Shown: piece by piece, positions 14,248 to 21,583 of the stretch
Position numbering within the stretch: position 1 is the stretch's first letter
Layout of the letters: every line of letters starts with the position of its first letter
Assembly (NCBI GenBank): GCA_003525905.1
Contig: DQIA01000074.1
Location: 22,543-44,125, forward strand
DNA length: 21,583 nucleotides
Direction of reading: 5' to 3'
Source: Clostridiales bacterium
GTDB taxonomy: Bacteria; Bacillota; Clostridia; Oscillospirales; Oscillospiraceae
Translations under genes and position numbers: made by a program
Notes under the pieces: generated by a model
Databases searched by the model: none
What the model was told of the DNA's origin: nothing
What the model saw: the letters and a program-made list of their open reading frames with translations, nothing else

Positions 14248-15374
14248 CAGGCCAGCTTTTCTCCGGCCAGCCAGACCTCACGGCGGTTCAGCTCGGCATC
14301 GCAGATCACGAAATCCGCCTGCTTGCCGTCGCGGATGGAGCCGACCTCGTCCAGGCAGCCGAGCTGGCGGGCGGGGTTATAGGTCGCGGCGCGGACGGCA
14401 TCCTCGCGCGGAATGCCGAACGAAATGGCACGCAGCATGCAGTCATAGACATTCGTAGCGGAGCCGGCGATGGTCCCGTCGGACAGGCGGGCCACGCCGC
14501 CCTGCAGGAACACGGGCTGGCCTCCCAGCTCATACTCGCCGTCGGGCATGCCGCAGCAGCGCAGCGAATCGGAGATGAGCACCATGCGCGCCGGACCGAA
14601 CATACGGAAGGCCAGCCGCACGGAGGCAGGGTGGACATGCTGGCCGTCGCTGATGAGCTCCGCGCTCACCTGCTCGTTCTCGACCGCGGCCGGGATGACG
14701 CTGGGCTTGCGGTGGTGGATGCCGGGCATGGCATTATACAGGTGTGTCAGGTGCGTGACGCCCGCTTCTATGGCGCAGACGGCATCGTCATAGGACGCGT
14801 CCGTGTGCGCGATGGAGACGGTACACTGCTTGCTTGCCTTGCGCACAAATTCCGCTGCACCGGGCAGCTCCGGTGCGACGTCCACGATGCGGACGATGCC
14901 GTTGCCGGCGGCAAAGAGCTTGCTGAACGCCTCAAAGTCCGGCTCGCGGAGATAGGCGGCGTTCTGCGCGCCCTTTTTCTTCTCGCTGAAGAACGGTCCC
15001 TCCATATGCGCGCCGCGCACGACGGCGCAGCCCGCGGGGCGCTCGTCCGCCATGCGGTAGGCCGTAGCAAAGGCCGCAGCCAGCGTCTCATACGGCAGGG
15101 TCAGCGTCGTGGGGGCAATGGAGGTGATGCCGTTCCTGGCACTGTAGCGCGCCATGCGGACATAGTCGTCCCAATTGCCGTCGGAGTAATCCGCGCCGGA
15201 ATTGCCGTGCGTGTGGATATCGAGCAGGCCGGGGATGACATAGGCGCCGTGCAGATCGACGGCGTCCGGGTCCGGCTGGCCCAGCACACGCGCGAAGCGG
15301 CCGTTTTCCACGGCGAAGGCCCCGTGCTCAAAGCGGAATTTCTCCGTATAGATCATTGCATTCTGAAACTGCAT
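14247..15374 (-). CDS. nagA: N-acetylglucosamine-6-phosphate deacetylase
   Basis: 375-residue cytoplasmic amidohydrolase that removes acetate from GlcNAc-6-phosphate to give glucosamine-6-phosphate. Key features in order: DIHTHG (52-57), HMEGPF (123-128) with metal-binding E125, AHTDASYD (189-196) with H190, THLYNAMPG (210-218) with H211, ISDGQHVHP (241-249) and the catalytic aspartate in LISDS (D269). The length matches the family (about 380). ATG with GGAGGGA (15389-15383) 8 nt upstream. It is the last gene of an operon with a ROK-like protein and a NahK-like kinase; the gap to the ROK-like gene is 23 bp. No nagB deaminase is in the window, so the product would be handled by a gene elsewhere. 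Confidence 0.94.
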   Translation of the reverse strand: MQFQNAMIYTEKFRFEHGAFAVENGRFARVLGQPDPDAVDLHGAYVIPGLLDIHTHGNSGADYSDGNWDDYVRMARYSARNGITSIAPTTLTLPYETLAAAFATAYRMADERPAGCAVVRGAHMEGPFFSEKKKGAQNAAYLREPDFEAFSKLFAAGNGIVRIVDVAPELPGAAEFVRKASKQCTVSIAHTDASYDDAVCAIEAGVTHLTHLYNAMPGIHHRKPSVIPAAVENEQVSAELISDGQHVHPASVRLAFRMFGPARMVLISDSLRCCGMPDGEYELGGQPVFLQGGVARLSDGTIAGSATNVYDCMLRAISFGIPREDAVRAATYNPARQLGCLDEVGSIRDGKQADFVICDAELNRREVWLAGEKLA

Positions 15375-15397
15375 GGTATTTCTCCCTCCGTCCGGAC

Positions 15398-16786
15398 TCA
15401 GGCGTTTTTGCGCAGCTCCGGCAGACTGGCGGCCGCCACGGACTGGCCGACACGGCGTGTTTTCTCATCCGGCAGCATGACGCGCACCTTCTGCGCAAGC
15501 TCCGGATATTCCTCGTTCAGGATGGACAGGCAGGTCTCGAGAATGACGCTGCCGCCGAGGCCGGACATGACGCGGCCGAGCACGATCATGTGGTGCACGT
15601 CGTAGAAGCGGCAGTACAGCTTCAGCGTATGGGCCAGATATGCGCCGATGGAGGCGAAGATCCGGCGGGCGCGACTGTCGCCCTTCTCCATGAGGTTCTG
15701 CACGACCTTGAGCTTTTCAGCGGGCGTGAGCGCGGGATCCAGCTCGATGCCGGCGCGCGGCGCGAGCTTGATGACGGCATCCTGCGAGAAATACTTGCAG
15801 CCAACGCCGATGTCCGTGGACCACTCGTCCGCCATGGCGTCCTCAAAGAGGTCGACCGGCGCAAAGGCCAGCTCATTGAGCCAGCCGAGCACCTTGCCCT
15901 CGGCGTCGACATAGCCGACGGCCTCGGACGTGCCCATGGCCATACCCATAACGGAGCCGCACTCCAGGCCCATGGCCCCGGCCAGCGCCGTCACGTCGCC
16001 GTCGTTCGCCACGACGATCGGCACATCGCCGATCTCTCTGGCCGCGCGGTCATAGATCGTCTTGACAAGCTCGCGCTTTTCGCGTGGGACCTTCAGGAAC
16101 AGGGCGGAGACCATCGGGCTGTTGCCGATGAACACACCGGCGGAGGAAACGCCGATGCCGTCCACGCGCGGCATTTTGGACGCGGCCGTGCGGAAGGCCT
16201 CGACGATGCCGTCGAAATGATACTGGGGGTCCGGCTCCGTCTTCGGGTGCCAGACGACCTCCTCGGAATAAACGGTCTTGCCGTCGATGACTGCGGAGAC
16301 CTTGCGGTCGGAGCCGCCCGCGTCAAAGCCGATGCGGCAGCCCTCCATATGGCCGCCGATGGCGACGGAGGACTCGTTTGCCTGCGGCAGCTGCTCGGGC
16401 GTGCAGTCGATGACCTCGAACGGCACCTCATAGACGTCCTGCATGAACTGAACGTCGAACGCGCGCTCGCCCGTGAGGGTATAGGCGCGCTGCAGGCGCT
16501 GCGCCAGCGCACTGTCGCCGCAGATCCAGATGCGGAAGCCGCCGACGGACCACAGCAGGAACTTGACATAGCGCTCGACATAGCGATAATCGGCCTCGGC
16601 CATTTCCGGCGTGCCGTGGATCTTCGTCTCACGGACGGAGATCTTGCCCTGATCGCGCTCGAGCGCGATGGTCAGGGGCTTTTCCGCGCCCCTGGCATAG
16701 GCCTCGAGCCACACGCCGAAGGGGATAAAGTCCGGATCGAGCTCCGGCATATGCTTGACGGAATATTCAACGCCTAAATACTGCAT
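15398..16786 (-). CDS. Divergent ROK-family (ASKHA) sugar-kinase-like protein
   Basis: 462 residues. From about 150 the protein has an actin-like ATPase fold: phosphate-1 motif GFDAGGSDRKVSAV (153-166), GIGVSSAG (210-217), NDGDVTALAGA (261-271) with the presumed catalytic D262, GMAMGTSEAVGYVD (281-294) and a late GRVMSGLGGSV. The usual ROK zinc motif CxCGxxGC is absent, and about 148 N-terminal residues have no counterpart in ordinary ROK kinases of 290-320 residues. Gene context suggests phosphorylation of an N-acetylhexosamine (perhaps at O-6, feeding NagA), or a sugar sensor without DNA-binding domain. ATG with AGGAGGA upstream, overlapping the end of the kinase gene before it; the gap is 9 bp. 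The family is clear, the activity is not. Confidence 0.82.
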   Translation of the reverse strand: MQYLGVEYSVKHMPELDPDFIPFGVWLEAYARGAEKPLTIALERDQGKISVRETKIHGTPEMAEADYRYVERYVKFLLWSVGGFRIWICGDSALAQRLQRAYTLTGERAFDVQFMQDVYEVPFEVIDCTPEQLPQANESSVAIGGHMEGCRIGFDAGGSDRKVSAVIDGKTVYSEEVVWHPKTEPDPQYHFDGIVEAFRTAASKMPRVDGIGVSSAGVFIGNSPMVSALFLKVPREKRELVKTIYDRAAREIGDVPIVVANDGDVTALAGAMGLECGSVMGMAMGTSEAVGYVDAEGKVLGWLNELAFAPVDLFEDAMADEWSTDIGVGCKYFSQDAVIKLAPRAGIELDPALTPAEKLKVVQNLMEKGDSRARRIFASIGAYLAHTLKLYCRFYDVHHMIVLGRVMSGLGGSVILETCLSILNEEYPELAQKVRVMLPDEKTRRVGQSVAAASLPELRKNA

Positions 16787-16795
16787 AGCTCCTCC

Positions 16796-17881
16796 TCAGT
16801 TTCGCTTTGCCGCTTCTTCTGCGACGATGGCCTGCATCTCGTCCCAGTGGGCCTCCATGTCGGCCACCAGCTTCATCTGCGCGCGGGCGCGCACCAGATT
16901 GTGCTCGGGATAGGCGACGCGGAAATAGCGGTCGCCGTCGAGATAGTCGGTCAGGAAGCGCACGGCCAGCTCAAGCGTGATGATCTTCGCGCCGAGCGGC
17001 AGCAGCTCCAGCTCCTTGGGCGTCAGGCTCTTGCAGGCGGCAAGATACCCCGCCGTGTAGACCTGGAACAGGTGCAGATTGATGCCCATTTTCGAAAGGT
17101 CCTTCTCATCCTCGGCCGCAGTCGCCGCGCCGAAGCGGATGGAATCGCCGTAGTCATACAGCGACGAGCCGGGCATGACGGTGTCGAGATCGAGCACGCA
17201 CAGCGCCTTGCGCGTCCGGCGGTCGAACAGGACGTTATTGAGCTTCGTATCGTTGTGCGTGACGCGCAGCGGCAGCTCGCCGCTGTCGAGCAGGCTGCAG
17301 AGCGTGCCCGCCTCCTGCTCGCGGTCGAGCGCGAAGCGGATATCGTCCGGCACGCCCGCCGCGCGGCCCGCGAGATCGTCCTGCAGGGCCTTGCGGAAGA
17401 TGCGGTAGCGGTTCGTTGTGTTGTGGAACAGGGGGATCGTCTCGTGGAGCGTCTCCGCAGGAAACTCGCGCAGCATCTCCTGGAAGCGGCCGAAGGCGAT
17501 GGCGCTCTCATAGAAGTCGGTGTCGGACTCCGGGGCCTCAAGGCAGATGCCGTCGGCAAATTCATAGCAGCGCCAGTACTCGCCCGCCTCATCGATATGA
17601 TAGTATACCCCGGTATCGGCCGGAATAAAATTCAGGACCTCATGGGGATCCTCCGCGCGCTCCCGCAGGTACTGTGTCACGGCACCGACATTCTCCATCA
17701 CAGCCTTCGGATCGGCAAACACATAGCGGTTGATGCGCTGGAGAATATAGGCGTGCCCGTCGTCCGTCTTGACCTGATAGGTGCAGTTGATGTGGCCGTG
17801 GCCGTATTTCTCGCAGGTGATCGGAGCGCCGCTGATGGCGAAGTGGGTAATGGCTGGCTCCACGCGGTGTGCAGTCTTCAA
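16796..17881 (-). CDS. nahK: N-acetylhexosamine 1-kinase-like phosphotransferase (APH fold)
   Basis: Aminoglycoside-phosphotransferase-fold kinase resembling bifidobacterial NahK, which phosphorylates GlcNAc/GalNAc at O-1 with ATP. The N-terminal lobe has CEKYGHGHINCTYQV (23-37); the catalytic loop THNDTKLNNVLFD (208-220) places the base at D211, close to D208 of B. longum NahK. The magnesium segment LDLDTVMPGS (230-239) and YDYGDSIRFG (242-251) match the family. I use the TTG at 17881 (362 residues), which gives the family N-terminus and has a GAGGA about 10 nt upstream; the in-frame ATG at 17944 would add 21 residues of unlike sequence. The first gene in its operon, behind an extended -10 promoter at 18044-18052. 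Preferred sugar not readable. Confidence 0.85.
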   Translation of the reverse strand: MKTAHRVEPAITHFAISGAPITCEKYGHGHINCTYQVKTDDGHAYILQRINRYVFADPKAVMENVGAVTQYLRERAEDPHEVLNFIPADTGVYYHIDEAGEYWRCYEFADGICLEAPESDTDFYESAIAFGRFQEMLREFPAETLHETIPLFHNTTNRYRIFRKALQDDLAGRAAGVPDDIRFALDREQEAGTLCSLLDSGELPLRVTHNDTKLNNVLFDRRTRKALCVLDLDTVMPGSSLYDYGDSIRFGAATAAEDEKDLSKMGINLHLFQVYTAGYLAACKSLTPKELELLPLGAKIITLELAVRFLTDYLDGDRYFRVAYPEHNLVRARAQMKLVADMEAHWDEMQAIVAEEAAKRN

Positions 17882-17915
17882 AGCAGTATCATCCTCTCGT
17901 TTTTCCCATGCTATG

Positions 17916-17942
17916 CCGCCGTACAGGCGGATGGGAATCCGC
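17916..17942 (-). other. Two overlapping, mutually exclusive leader hairpins
   Basis: ggcgg (17926-17930) can pair with ccgcc (17916-17920), while gcggat (17927-17932) can pair with atccgc (17937-17942). The two hairpins share the same arm, so only one can form at a time. They lie in the 5' leader if the nahK start is the TTG at 17881. The structures are short and no terminator follows. The rest of the gap 17882-18149 holds the promoter and nothing else I can identify. Confidence 0.3.
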
Positions 17943-18043
17943 ATTGCGGTCTTGTTTTCCTTGTAATGCGTCGGAATCCATGTTTTTGGCAAGATTTCCG
18001 GCGCGCCGTCCAAGAACAGGTCGTTACGTCGACCGCATTTCCG

Positions 18044-18052
18044 CTATTATAT
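18044..18052 (-). promoter_or_regulatory. Extended -10 promoter of the nahK-ROK-nagA operon
   Basis: On the - strand TG-a-TATAAT (18052-18044) is a consensus extended -10; no consensus -35 lies at 16-18 nt. Transcription would start near 18037. No clear intrinsic terminator is seen between the upstream ABC gene end (18150) and this promoter, so some read-through is possible. Confidence 0.65.
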
Positions 18053-18149
18053 CAGGATTTTACCATAATAGCAAGCAAATATCCCATTTTCGACGGTCCT
18101 TCCAAAAAAGTTCACATTTTATCGGGTATCTTTTGGGCATTCGCAGAGG

Positions 18150-19910
18150 TCATTCCGCGCTGCTGAGGTCCTGCGTGCTGCGCAGGGTCGCATACAGGCC
18201 GCCGAGGCACATAAGCTCCTCGTGCGTGCCCTGCTCGCAGATGCGGCCGTCCGCCACGACAAGGATGCGCGAGGCGCTGCGGATGGTCGAAAGGCGGTGG
18301 GCGATGATGAGCGTTGTGCGGCCCTCGGCCAGATGGTCGAGCGCGTGCTGGATCTTCGACTCCGTCACACTGTCGAGCGCGCTCGTGGCCTCGTCCAGGA
18401 TCAGGATAGGCGGATTCTTCAGGAAAATACGCGCGATGGACACGCGCTGCTTCTGTCCGCCGGACAGGAGCGTGCCGCGCTCGCCGACATAGGTGTCGAA
18501 GCCGTCGGGCATGGCCATGATATCGTCATAAATTTCCGCCTGCCGCGCCGCCTCCCGGATCTCCTCCATGGTAGCGTCCGGGCGGCCGTAGCGGATGTTG
18601 TTCGCAATGGTGTCGGCAAACAGGAACACATCCTGCTGCACGACACCGATGGCGTGGTGCAGGGACTCCTGCGTGACCGAGCGCACGTCCTGCCCGTCGA
18701 TGCAGATGCGGCCGGACGTCACGTCATAAAAGCGTGGGATCAGGCGGCACAGCGTGCTTTTGCCGCCGCCGGACGGGCCGACCACCGCAACGGTCTCGCC
18801 GGGCCGGACGTGCAGCGTGACGTGCTCGAGCACCTCCTGATTTTCCTCATAGGAGAACGAGACGTCCTCCACATCGATCGCGCCGCGGACATGCCCGAGC
18901 GCTTTCGCATCCGGCGCGTCGCGCAGCTTCGGCTCCGTGCGCATCAGCTCGACGAAGCGGCCGAGGCCCGCAAAGCCGTTGGCGAACATCTCGGCAAAAT
19001 TCACGAGCTTGCGCACGGGGCTCGTGAACGTGGAGATGTACAGGGAGAACGTGAACAGGTCGACCAGATCCATCCGGCCCTGCATGATGAGCGTGCCGCC
19101 CACGGTGATAACGGCCACGCTCAGGATCGAGAGGAAAAACTCCAGCGAGCCGGAGAAAATGCCCATCTCGCGGTGGAATTCCCGCTTTGAGACCTTGAAG
19201 CGGTCGTTGGCCTCGCTGAACTTGCCGAACTCCACGGCCTCGTTCGCGAAGGCCTTCGCCGTGCGGATGCCGGAGAGCGAGGACTCGATCTCGGCATTGA
19301 TGGCCGCCGTGCGCTTCTTCACACCGCGCGAGACCCTGCTCATTTTCCGGCGGCGCGTGATGACGACGATAAGCAGGATCGGCAGGATGACGCACACGAC
19401 CAGGGCCAGCCGCCACTCGATCGTGAACATGACGGCGAGCGCGCCGACGATCGTCAGCAGGGAGATCATCAGGTCCTCCGGGCCGTGGTGCGCCAGCTCC
19501 GTGATCTCGAACAGGTCCGTCGTCAGACGGCTCATGAGCTGGCCCGTGCGGTTGTGGTCATAGAATTCATAGCCGAGGCTCTGCATGTGGCGGAACAGGT
19601 CGCGGCGGATATCGGCCTCAACGCGGATGCCGAACGTGTGGCCGTAATAGGCGATGATATAATAGAAGAACGCGCGCACGAGGTACGCCGCCGCCATGAT
19701 GCCCATGACGACAAAGAACGTATGGTAGGCGTGCGCGGGCAGCATCGTGTTGATCGCGCGGCGGGAGATGAGCGGGAAAATGAGATCGACCGCGCCGATG
19801 AACAGCGCGCAGAGCATGTCCAGCAGAAACAGGCGGCGGTGCGGACCGAAATACGACAGGAAAATGCGCAGCAGGCCATGCTGCTGATAATAGCGGGTAT
19901 CGCGCTTCAC
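18150..19910 (-). CDS. ABC transporter, fused permease/ATP-binding exporter (MdlB/MsbA type)
   Basis: 586-residue half-transporter: six membrane helices (about 27-320) and a C-terminal ATPase domain. The ATPase has Walker A GPSGGGKST (378-386), Q-loop around VVQQD (423-427), signature LSGGQ (482-486), Walker B ILILDE (502-507) and the switch histidine H538 in AHRLSTI. It exports lipids, drugs or peptides and would act as a homodimer, since no second half-transporter is next to it. The start is a GTG at 19910 immediately after the MATE stop, with AAAGGAGG (19925-19918) upstream, so the two exporters are translated as a unit. The substrate is not predictable. Confidence 0.93.
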   Translation of the reverse strand: MKRDTRYYQQHGLLRIFLSYFGPHRRLFLLDMLCALFIGAVDLIFPLISRRAINTMLPAHAYHTFFVVMGIMAAAYLVRAFFYYIIAYYGHTFGIRVEADIRRDLFRHMQSLGYEFYDHNRTGQLMSRLTTDLFEITELAHHGPEDLMISLLTIVGALAVMFTIEWRLALVVCVILPILLIVVITRRRKMSRVSRGVKKRTAAINAEIESSLSGIRTAKAFANEAVEFGKFSEANDRFKVSKREFHREMGIFSGSLEFFLSILSVAVITVGGTLIMQGRMDLVDLFTFSLYISTFTSPVRKLVNFAEMFANGFAGLGRFVELMRTEPKLRDAPDAKALGHVRGAIDVEDVSFSYEENQEVLEHVTLHVRPGETVAVVGPSGGGKSTLCRLIPRFYDVTSGRICIDGQDVRSVTQESLHHAIGVVQQDVFLFADTIANNIRYGRPDATMEEIREAARQAEIYDDIMAMPDGFDTYVGERGTLLSGGQKQRVSIARIFLKNPPILILDEATSALDSVTESKIQHALDHLAEGRTTLIIAHRLSTIRSASRILVVADGRICEQGTHEELMCLGGLYATLRSTQDLSSAE

Positions 19911-21314
19911 TCAGGCCGCCTCCTTTCCGACAATGTTTTGGATCCAGACGCCGCGGCGGATCATGATGAGGCCGACAACGCACTTGCCGATATCGGCCAG
20001 CTGGCAGCAGAGGAACAGCGGCACGATCGGCAGGCCGGTGAAGCGGCTGAGCACAAAGGCCATCGGCACGGTCAGCACGCAGACATAGAAGCTGTCGAAC
20101 AGGAACGTCACGAACGTCTTGCCGCCGGAGCGCAGGGTGAAATAGCAGGCATTTGCCAGCGCGTTGATCGGCATGCACAGCGCGCAGATGCGGATGAACG
20201 CGGCCGCAAGGTCACGGATGCTGTCAGACGTGTTATAGATCTGCGGGAACAGGTGGGCCACAAGGGACATCAGGCCGCCGAGCACGATGCAGATGCCGAC
20301 GGAGAACGTGATGAGCTTACGGTCTGTATCGACGGCTTCCTCCATCTTCCCCGCGCCGAGCAGCTGGCCGACGAGGATGCCGACGGCATTGCCCATGGCC
20401 ATAAAGGCGACATTGAACACGTTCGAGACGGTCGAGCAGATGTTATAGGCCGAGACAACATCATAGCCGCGCACAGAGTAGCACTGCGCCAGCAGCGCCA
20501 TACCTGCTGCCCAGAGCGTTTCGTTCAACAGGAGCGGGATGCTCTTTCTCGCAATGGCACGGGCCAGCGCAGCCGGAATGTGGAACGAGCGGTACACGCC
20601 GCGCAGATAGGGCACGCGCTCCGGGTTGCGGTGCGCCCAGAGCATGACGACACCCGCCTCGACAAAGCGCGCGATAACCGTGGCAATGGCCGCGCCAGAG
20701 GCGCCGAGACGCGGGAAGCCGAGATAGCCGAAGATCAGCAGCGTGTTGAAGCAGAGATTCACCACAACGGACACGACGCCCGAAACCATGGGCACGACGG
20801 TCTGGCCCGTTTCGCGCAGCGTGCCGGAATAGCACTGCGACAGCGTGAACGGGATAAAGCCGACGAGCATGATGAGCAGATATTCCTTGGCATAGCCGAG
20901 GCTGGCCGCGATCTGCTCCGGTGAGCCGTCGCCCTTGAGGTACAGGAGGATCAGGTCCTCGCCGAACAGCAGGAAAATGCCCGCACCGAGCACCGTAAGG
21001 GCCGTGCAGACGAGCAGCTTGAAGCGGAATGTCTGCCGCACGCCGTCCCAGTCGCCCTTGCCGTAATACTGCGCACCGAAAATGCCCGCGCCGGACACCG
21101 CGCCGAAGATGGCAAGGTTGAACACGAAAATGAGCTGATTGACAATGGCAACGCCGGTCATCTGCTCCGTGCCGACGCGGCCGACCATGATGTTGTCCAG
21201 CAGGCTGACGAAGTTCGTGATGCCGTTCTGGATCATGATGGGGATCGCAACGGCAAGCGCCATTTTATAGAACGCCGCATTGCCGATGTATTTCTTTCTG
21301 AGCGATGAATGCAC
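19911..21314 (-). CDS. MATE-family multidrug/cation antiporter
   Basis: 467-residue membrane protein with about 12 hydrophobic segments in two six-helix halves, as in MATE (NorM/DinF-like) exporters that expel drugs in exchange for Na+ or H+. Typical stretches: FVSLLDNIMVGRVGTEQMTGVA near the N-terminus, a NLCFNTLLIFG segment, and GNAVGILVGQLLGAGKMEEA in the second half. The GTG at 21314 is preferred over the GTG at 21353, because GGAGGA (21327-21322) lies 7 nt upstream of it while the first has no site. It is behind a good promoter and directly followed by the ABC exporter gene with no gap. The substrate is not predictable. Confidence 0.92.
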   Translation of the reverse strand: MHSSLRKKYIGNAAFYKMALAVAIPIMIQNGITNFVSLLDNIMVGRVGTEQMTGVAIVNQLIFVFNLAIFGAVSGAGIFGAQYYGKGDWDGVRQTFRFKLLVCTALTVLGAGIFLLFGEDLILLYLKGDGSPEQIAASLGYAKEYLLIMLVGFIPFTLSQCYSGTLRETGQTVVPMVSGVVSVVVNLCFNTLLIFGYLGFPRLGASGAAIATVIARFVEAGVVMLWAHRNPERVPYLRGVYRSFHIPAALARAIARKSIPLLLNETLWAAGMALLAQCYSVRGYDVVSAYNICSTVSNVFNVAFMAMGNAVGILVGQLLGAGKMEEAVDTDRKLITFSVGICIVLGGLMSLVAHLFPQIYNTSDSIRDLAAAFIRICALCMPINALANACYFTLRSGGKTFVTFLFDSFYVCVLTVPMAFVLSRFTGLPIVPLFLCCQLADIGKCVVGLIMIRRGVWIQNIVGKEAA

Positions 21315-21321
21315 GCCTCTT

Positions 21322-21327
21322 TCCTCC
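21322..21327 (-). promoter_or_regulatory. Shine-Dalgarno that decides the MATE start
   Basis: GGAGGA on the - strand, 7 nt before GTG 21314. It rules in favour of the shorter N-terminus. Confidence 0.7.
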
Positions 21328-21362
21328 TCTATTCTTTCTATCTTTTTCTTCACAGTCTGCCT

Positions 21363-21391
21363 ATTGTAACAGAATCCGTGCGGAAAAGCAA
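21363..21391 (-). promoter_or_regulatory. MATE-ABC operon promoter
   Basis: Reading the - strand: -35 TTGCTT (21391-21386), 17-nt spacer, -10 TACAAT (21368-21363). The start would be near 21356, which makes the GTG at 21353 an almost leaderless start and favours the GTG at 21314. Confidence 0.7.
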
Positions 21392-21484
21392 GAGGCGGCT
21401 TATGGGAGCCCTGCAGGGACGGGGCATGCAGGAAGTAGAAAGCGGAAAATTTTGCGAGGCTTCCGGGCGGGCGTTGTAGGGGGT

Positions 21485-21499
21485 GGCGTCCTCGACGCC
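21485..21499. repeat. Small hairpin in a GC-rich intergenic repeat-like stretch
   Basis: ggcgtc (21485-21490) ctc gacgcc (21494-21499), preceded by gcgttgtaggggg (21471-21483). I have a general memory of GTAGGGG...GACGCC-type intergenic repeats in related genomes. Only one copy is in the window, so repeat status is inference. Confidence 0.35.
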
Positions 21500-21535
21500 C
21501 CGCAGCGTAAAGTTACTGTATTCGCCGCAGCCTTT

Positions 21536-21583
21536 CTGTTATTCGACCGGGTACTGCGAGATTGCCACGTCGCTTCGCTCCTC
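21536..21583. repeat. MITE-like palindromic repeat, copy C (truncated by window end)
   Basis: ccgggtactgcgagattgcc (21548-21567), followed by acg, matches 57-76 of copy A, and similarity continues leftward (ctgttat in both). The core reads gtcgcttcgctcctc (21569-21583) and the window then ends. The outer cgcaatgac end would lie just beyond. It is in the same orientation as copies A and B. Confidence 0.7.

Noticed and set aside
14238..18166. Long + strand frames opposite nagA, the ROK-like gene and nahK
   Set aside because: Each is an antisense shadow of a gene with intact catalytic motifs; low-complexity composition.
19485..20924. 479-residue + strand frame opposite the ABC and MATE genes
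   Set aside because: Spans the antisense of two different real genes, highly charged and repetitive; not a protein family.
1..21583. CRISPR array, prophage, tRNA or rRNA genes, biosynthetic cluster
   Set aside because: No evenly spaced direct repeats, phage genes, cloverleaf structures, rRNA or synthase domains were seen on either strand.

Overview
The window is about 21.6 kb of GC-rich DNA. It looks like a chromosomal segment of an anaerobic Firmicute of class Clostridia, most likely a high-GC gut Oscillospiraceae/Ruminococcaceae-type bacterium. This is inferred from strong GGAGG ribosome binding sites, sigma-A-type promoters (for example TTGATT-17-TATACT), intrinsic terminators, a clostridial-type 547-residue GltX, and families typical of that group: ECF S component, UPF0340, DUF1934, a ferredoxin-like protein paired with a zinc-ribbon protein, and a MATE/ABC pair. 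No phage, transposase, CRISPR, tRNA or rRNA gene is visible. I see no obvious multi-gene novel system; most of the region is housekeeping and metabolic.

Layout. (1) 1-3140, + strand: a MITE-like repeat, then an operon of glutamyl-tRNA synthetase, a chloramphenicol-acetyltransferase-fold protein and a HAD phosphatase, closed by a bidirectional terminator. (2) 3176-5797: a MocR/PdxR-type regulator (-) divergent from an ECF S-component gene and a UPF0340 gene (+), with candidate operator repeats between them. The pair may handle vitamin B6. (3) 5796-7284, - strand: D-Ala-D-Ala ligase and a DUF1934 protein. (4) 7495-7902: a single unrecognised small acidic protein with its own promoter and terminator. 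(5) 7994-8103: a complete 110-bp MITE-like element. (6) 8169-9590, - strand: an AzgA-type purine permease behind a clear promoter and a perfect inverted repeat, followed by an AT-rich gap. (7) 9935-13102, - strand: a tightly overlapping operon of PepD dipeptidase, a TIM-barrel amidohydrolase and a Gfo/Idh/MocA oxidoreductase. (8) 13247-14201, + strand: a cysteine-rich zinc-ribbon protein overlapping a Fe-S protein. (9) 14247-17881, - strand: an amino-sugar operon of NahK-like kinase, divergent ROK-like protein and NagA. (10) 18150-21314, - strand: MATE exporter followed directly by an ABC exporter. (11) The right end carries another, truncated copy of the repeat family.

How the genes work together. 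The NahK/ROK/NagA operon would activate and deacetylate host-glycan amino sugars. PepD with its partners suggests breakdown of small peptides or related amides. The MATE/ABC pair exports drugs or toxic compounds. Ddl feeds peptidoglycan synthesis. The most unusual details are a MocR regulator in which the PLP-binding lysine appears to be glutamine, a ferredoxin-like protein whose second cluster motif lacks one cysteine, a ROK-like protein lacking the usual zinc motif, and repeats whose hairpin cores differ in sequence yet stay self-complementary. Several starts are non-ATG (TTG for the HAD gene and probably nahK, GTG for ddl, the ABC gene and the MATE gene), chosen by Shine-Dalgarno position and family length.
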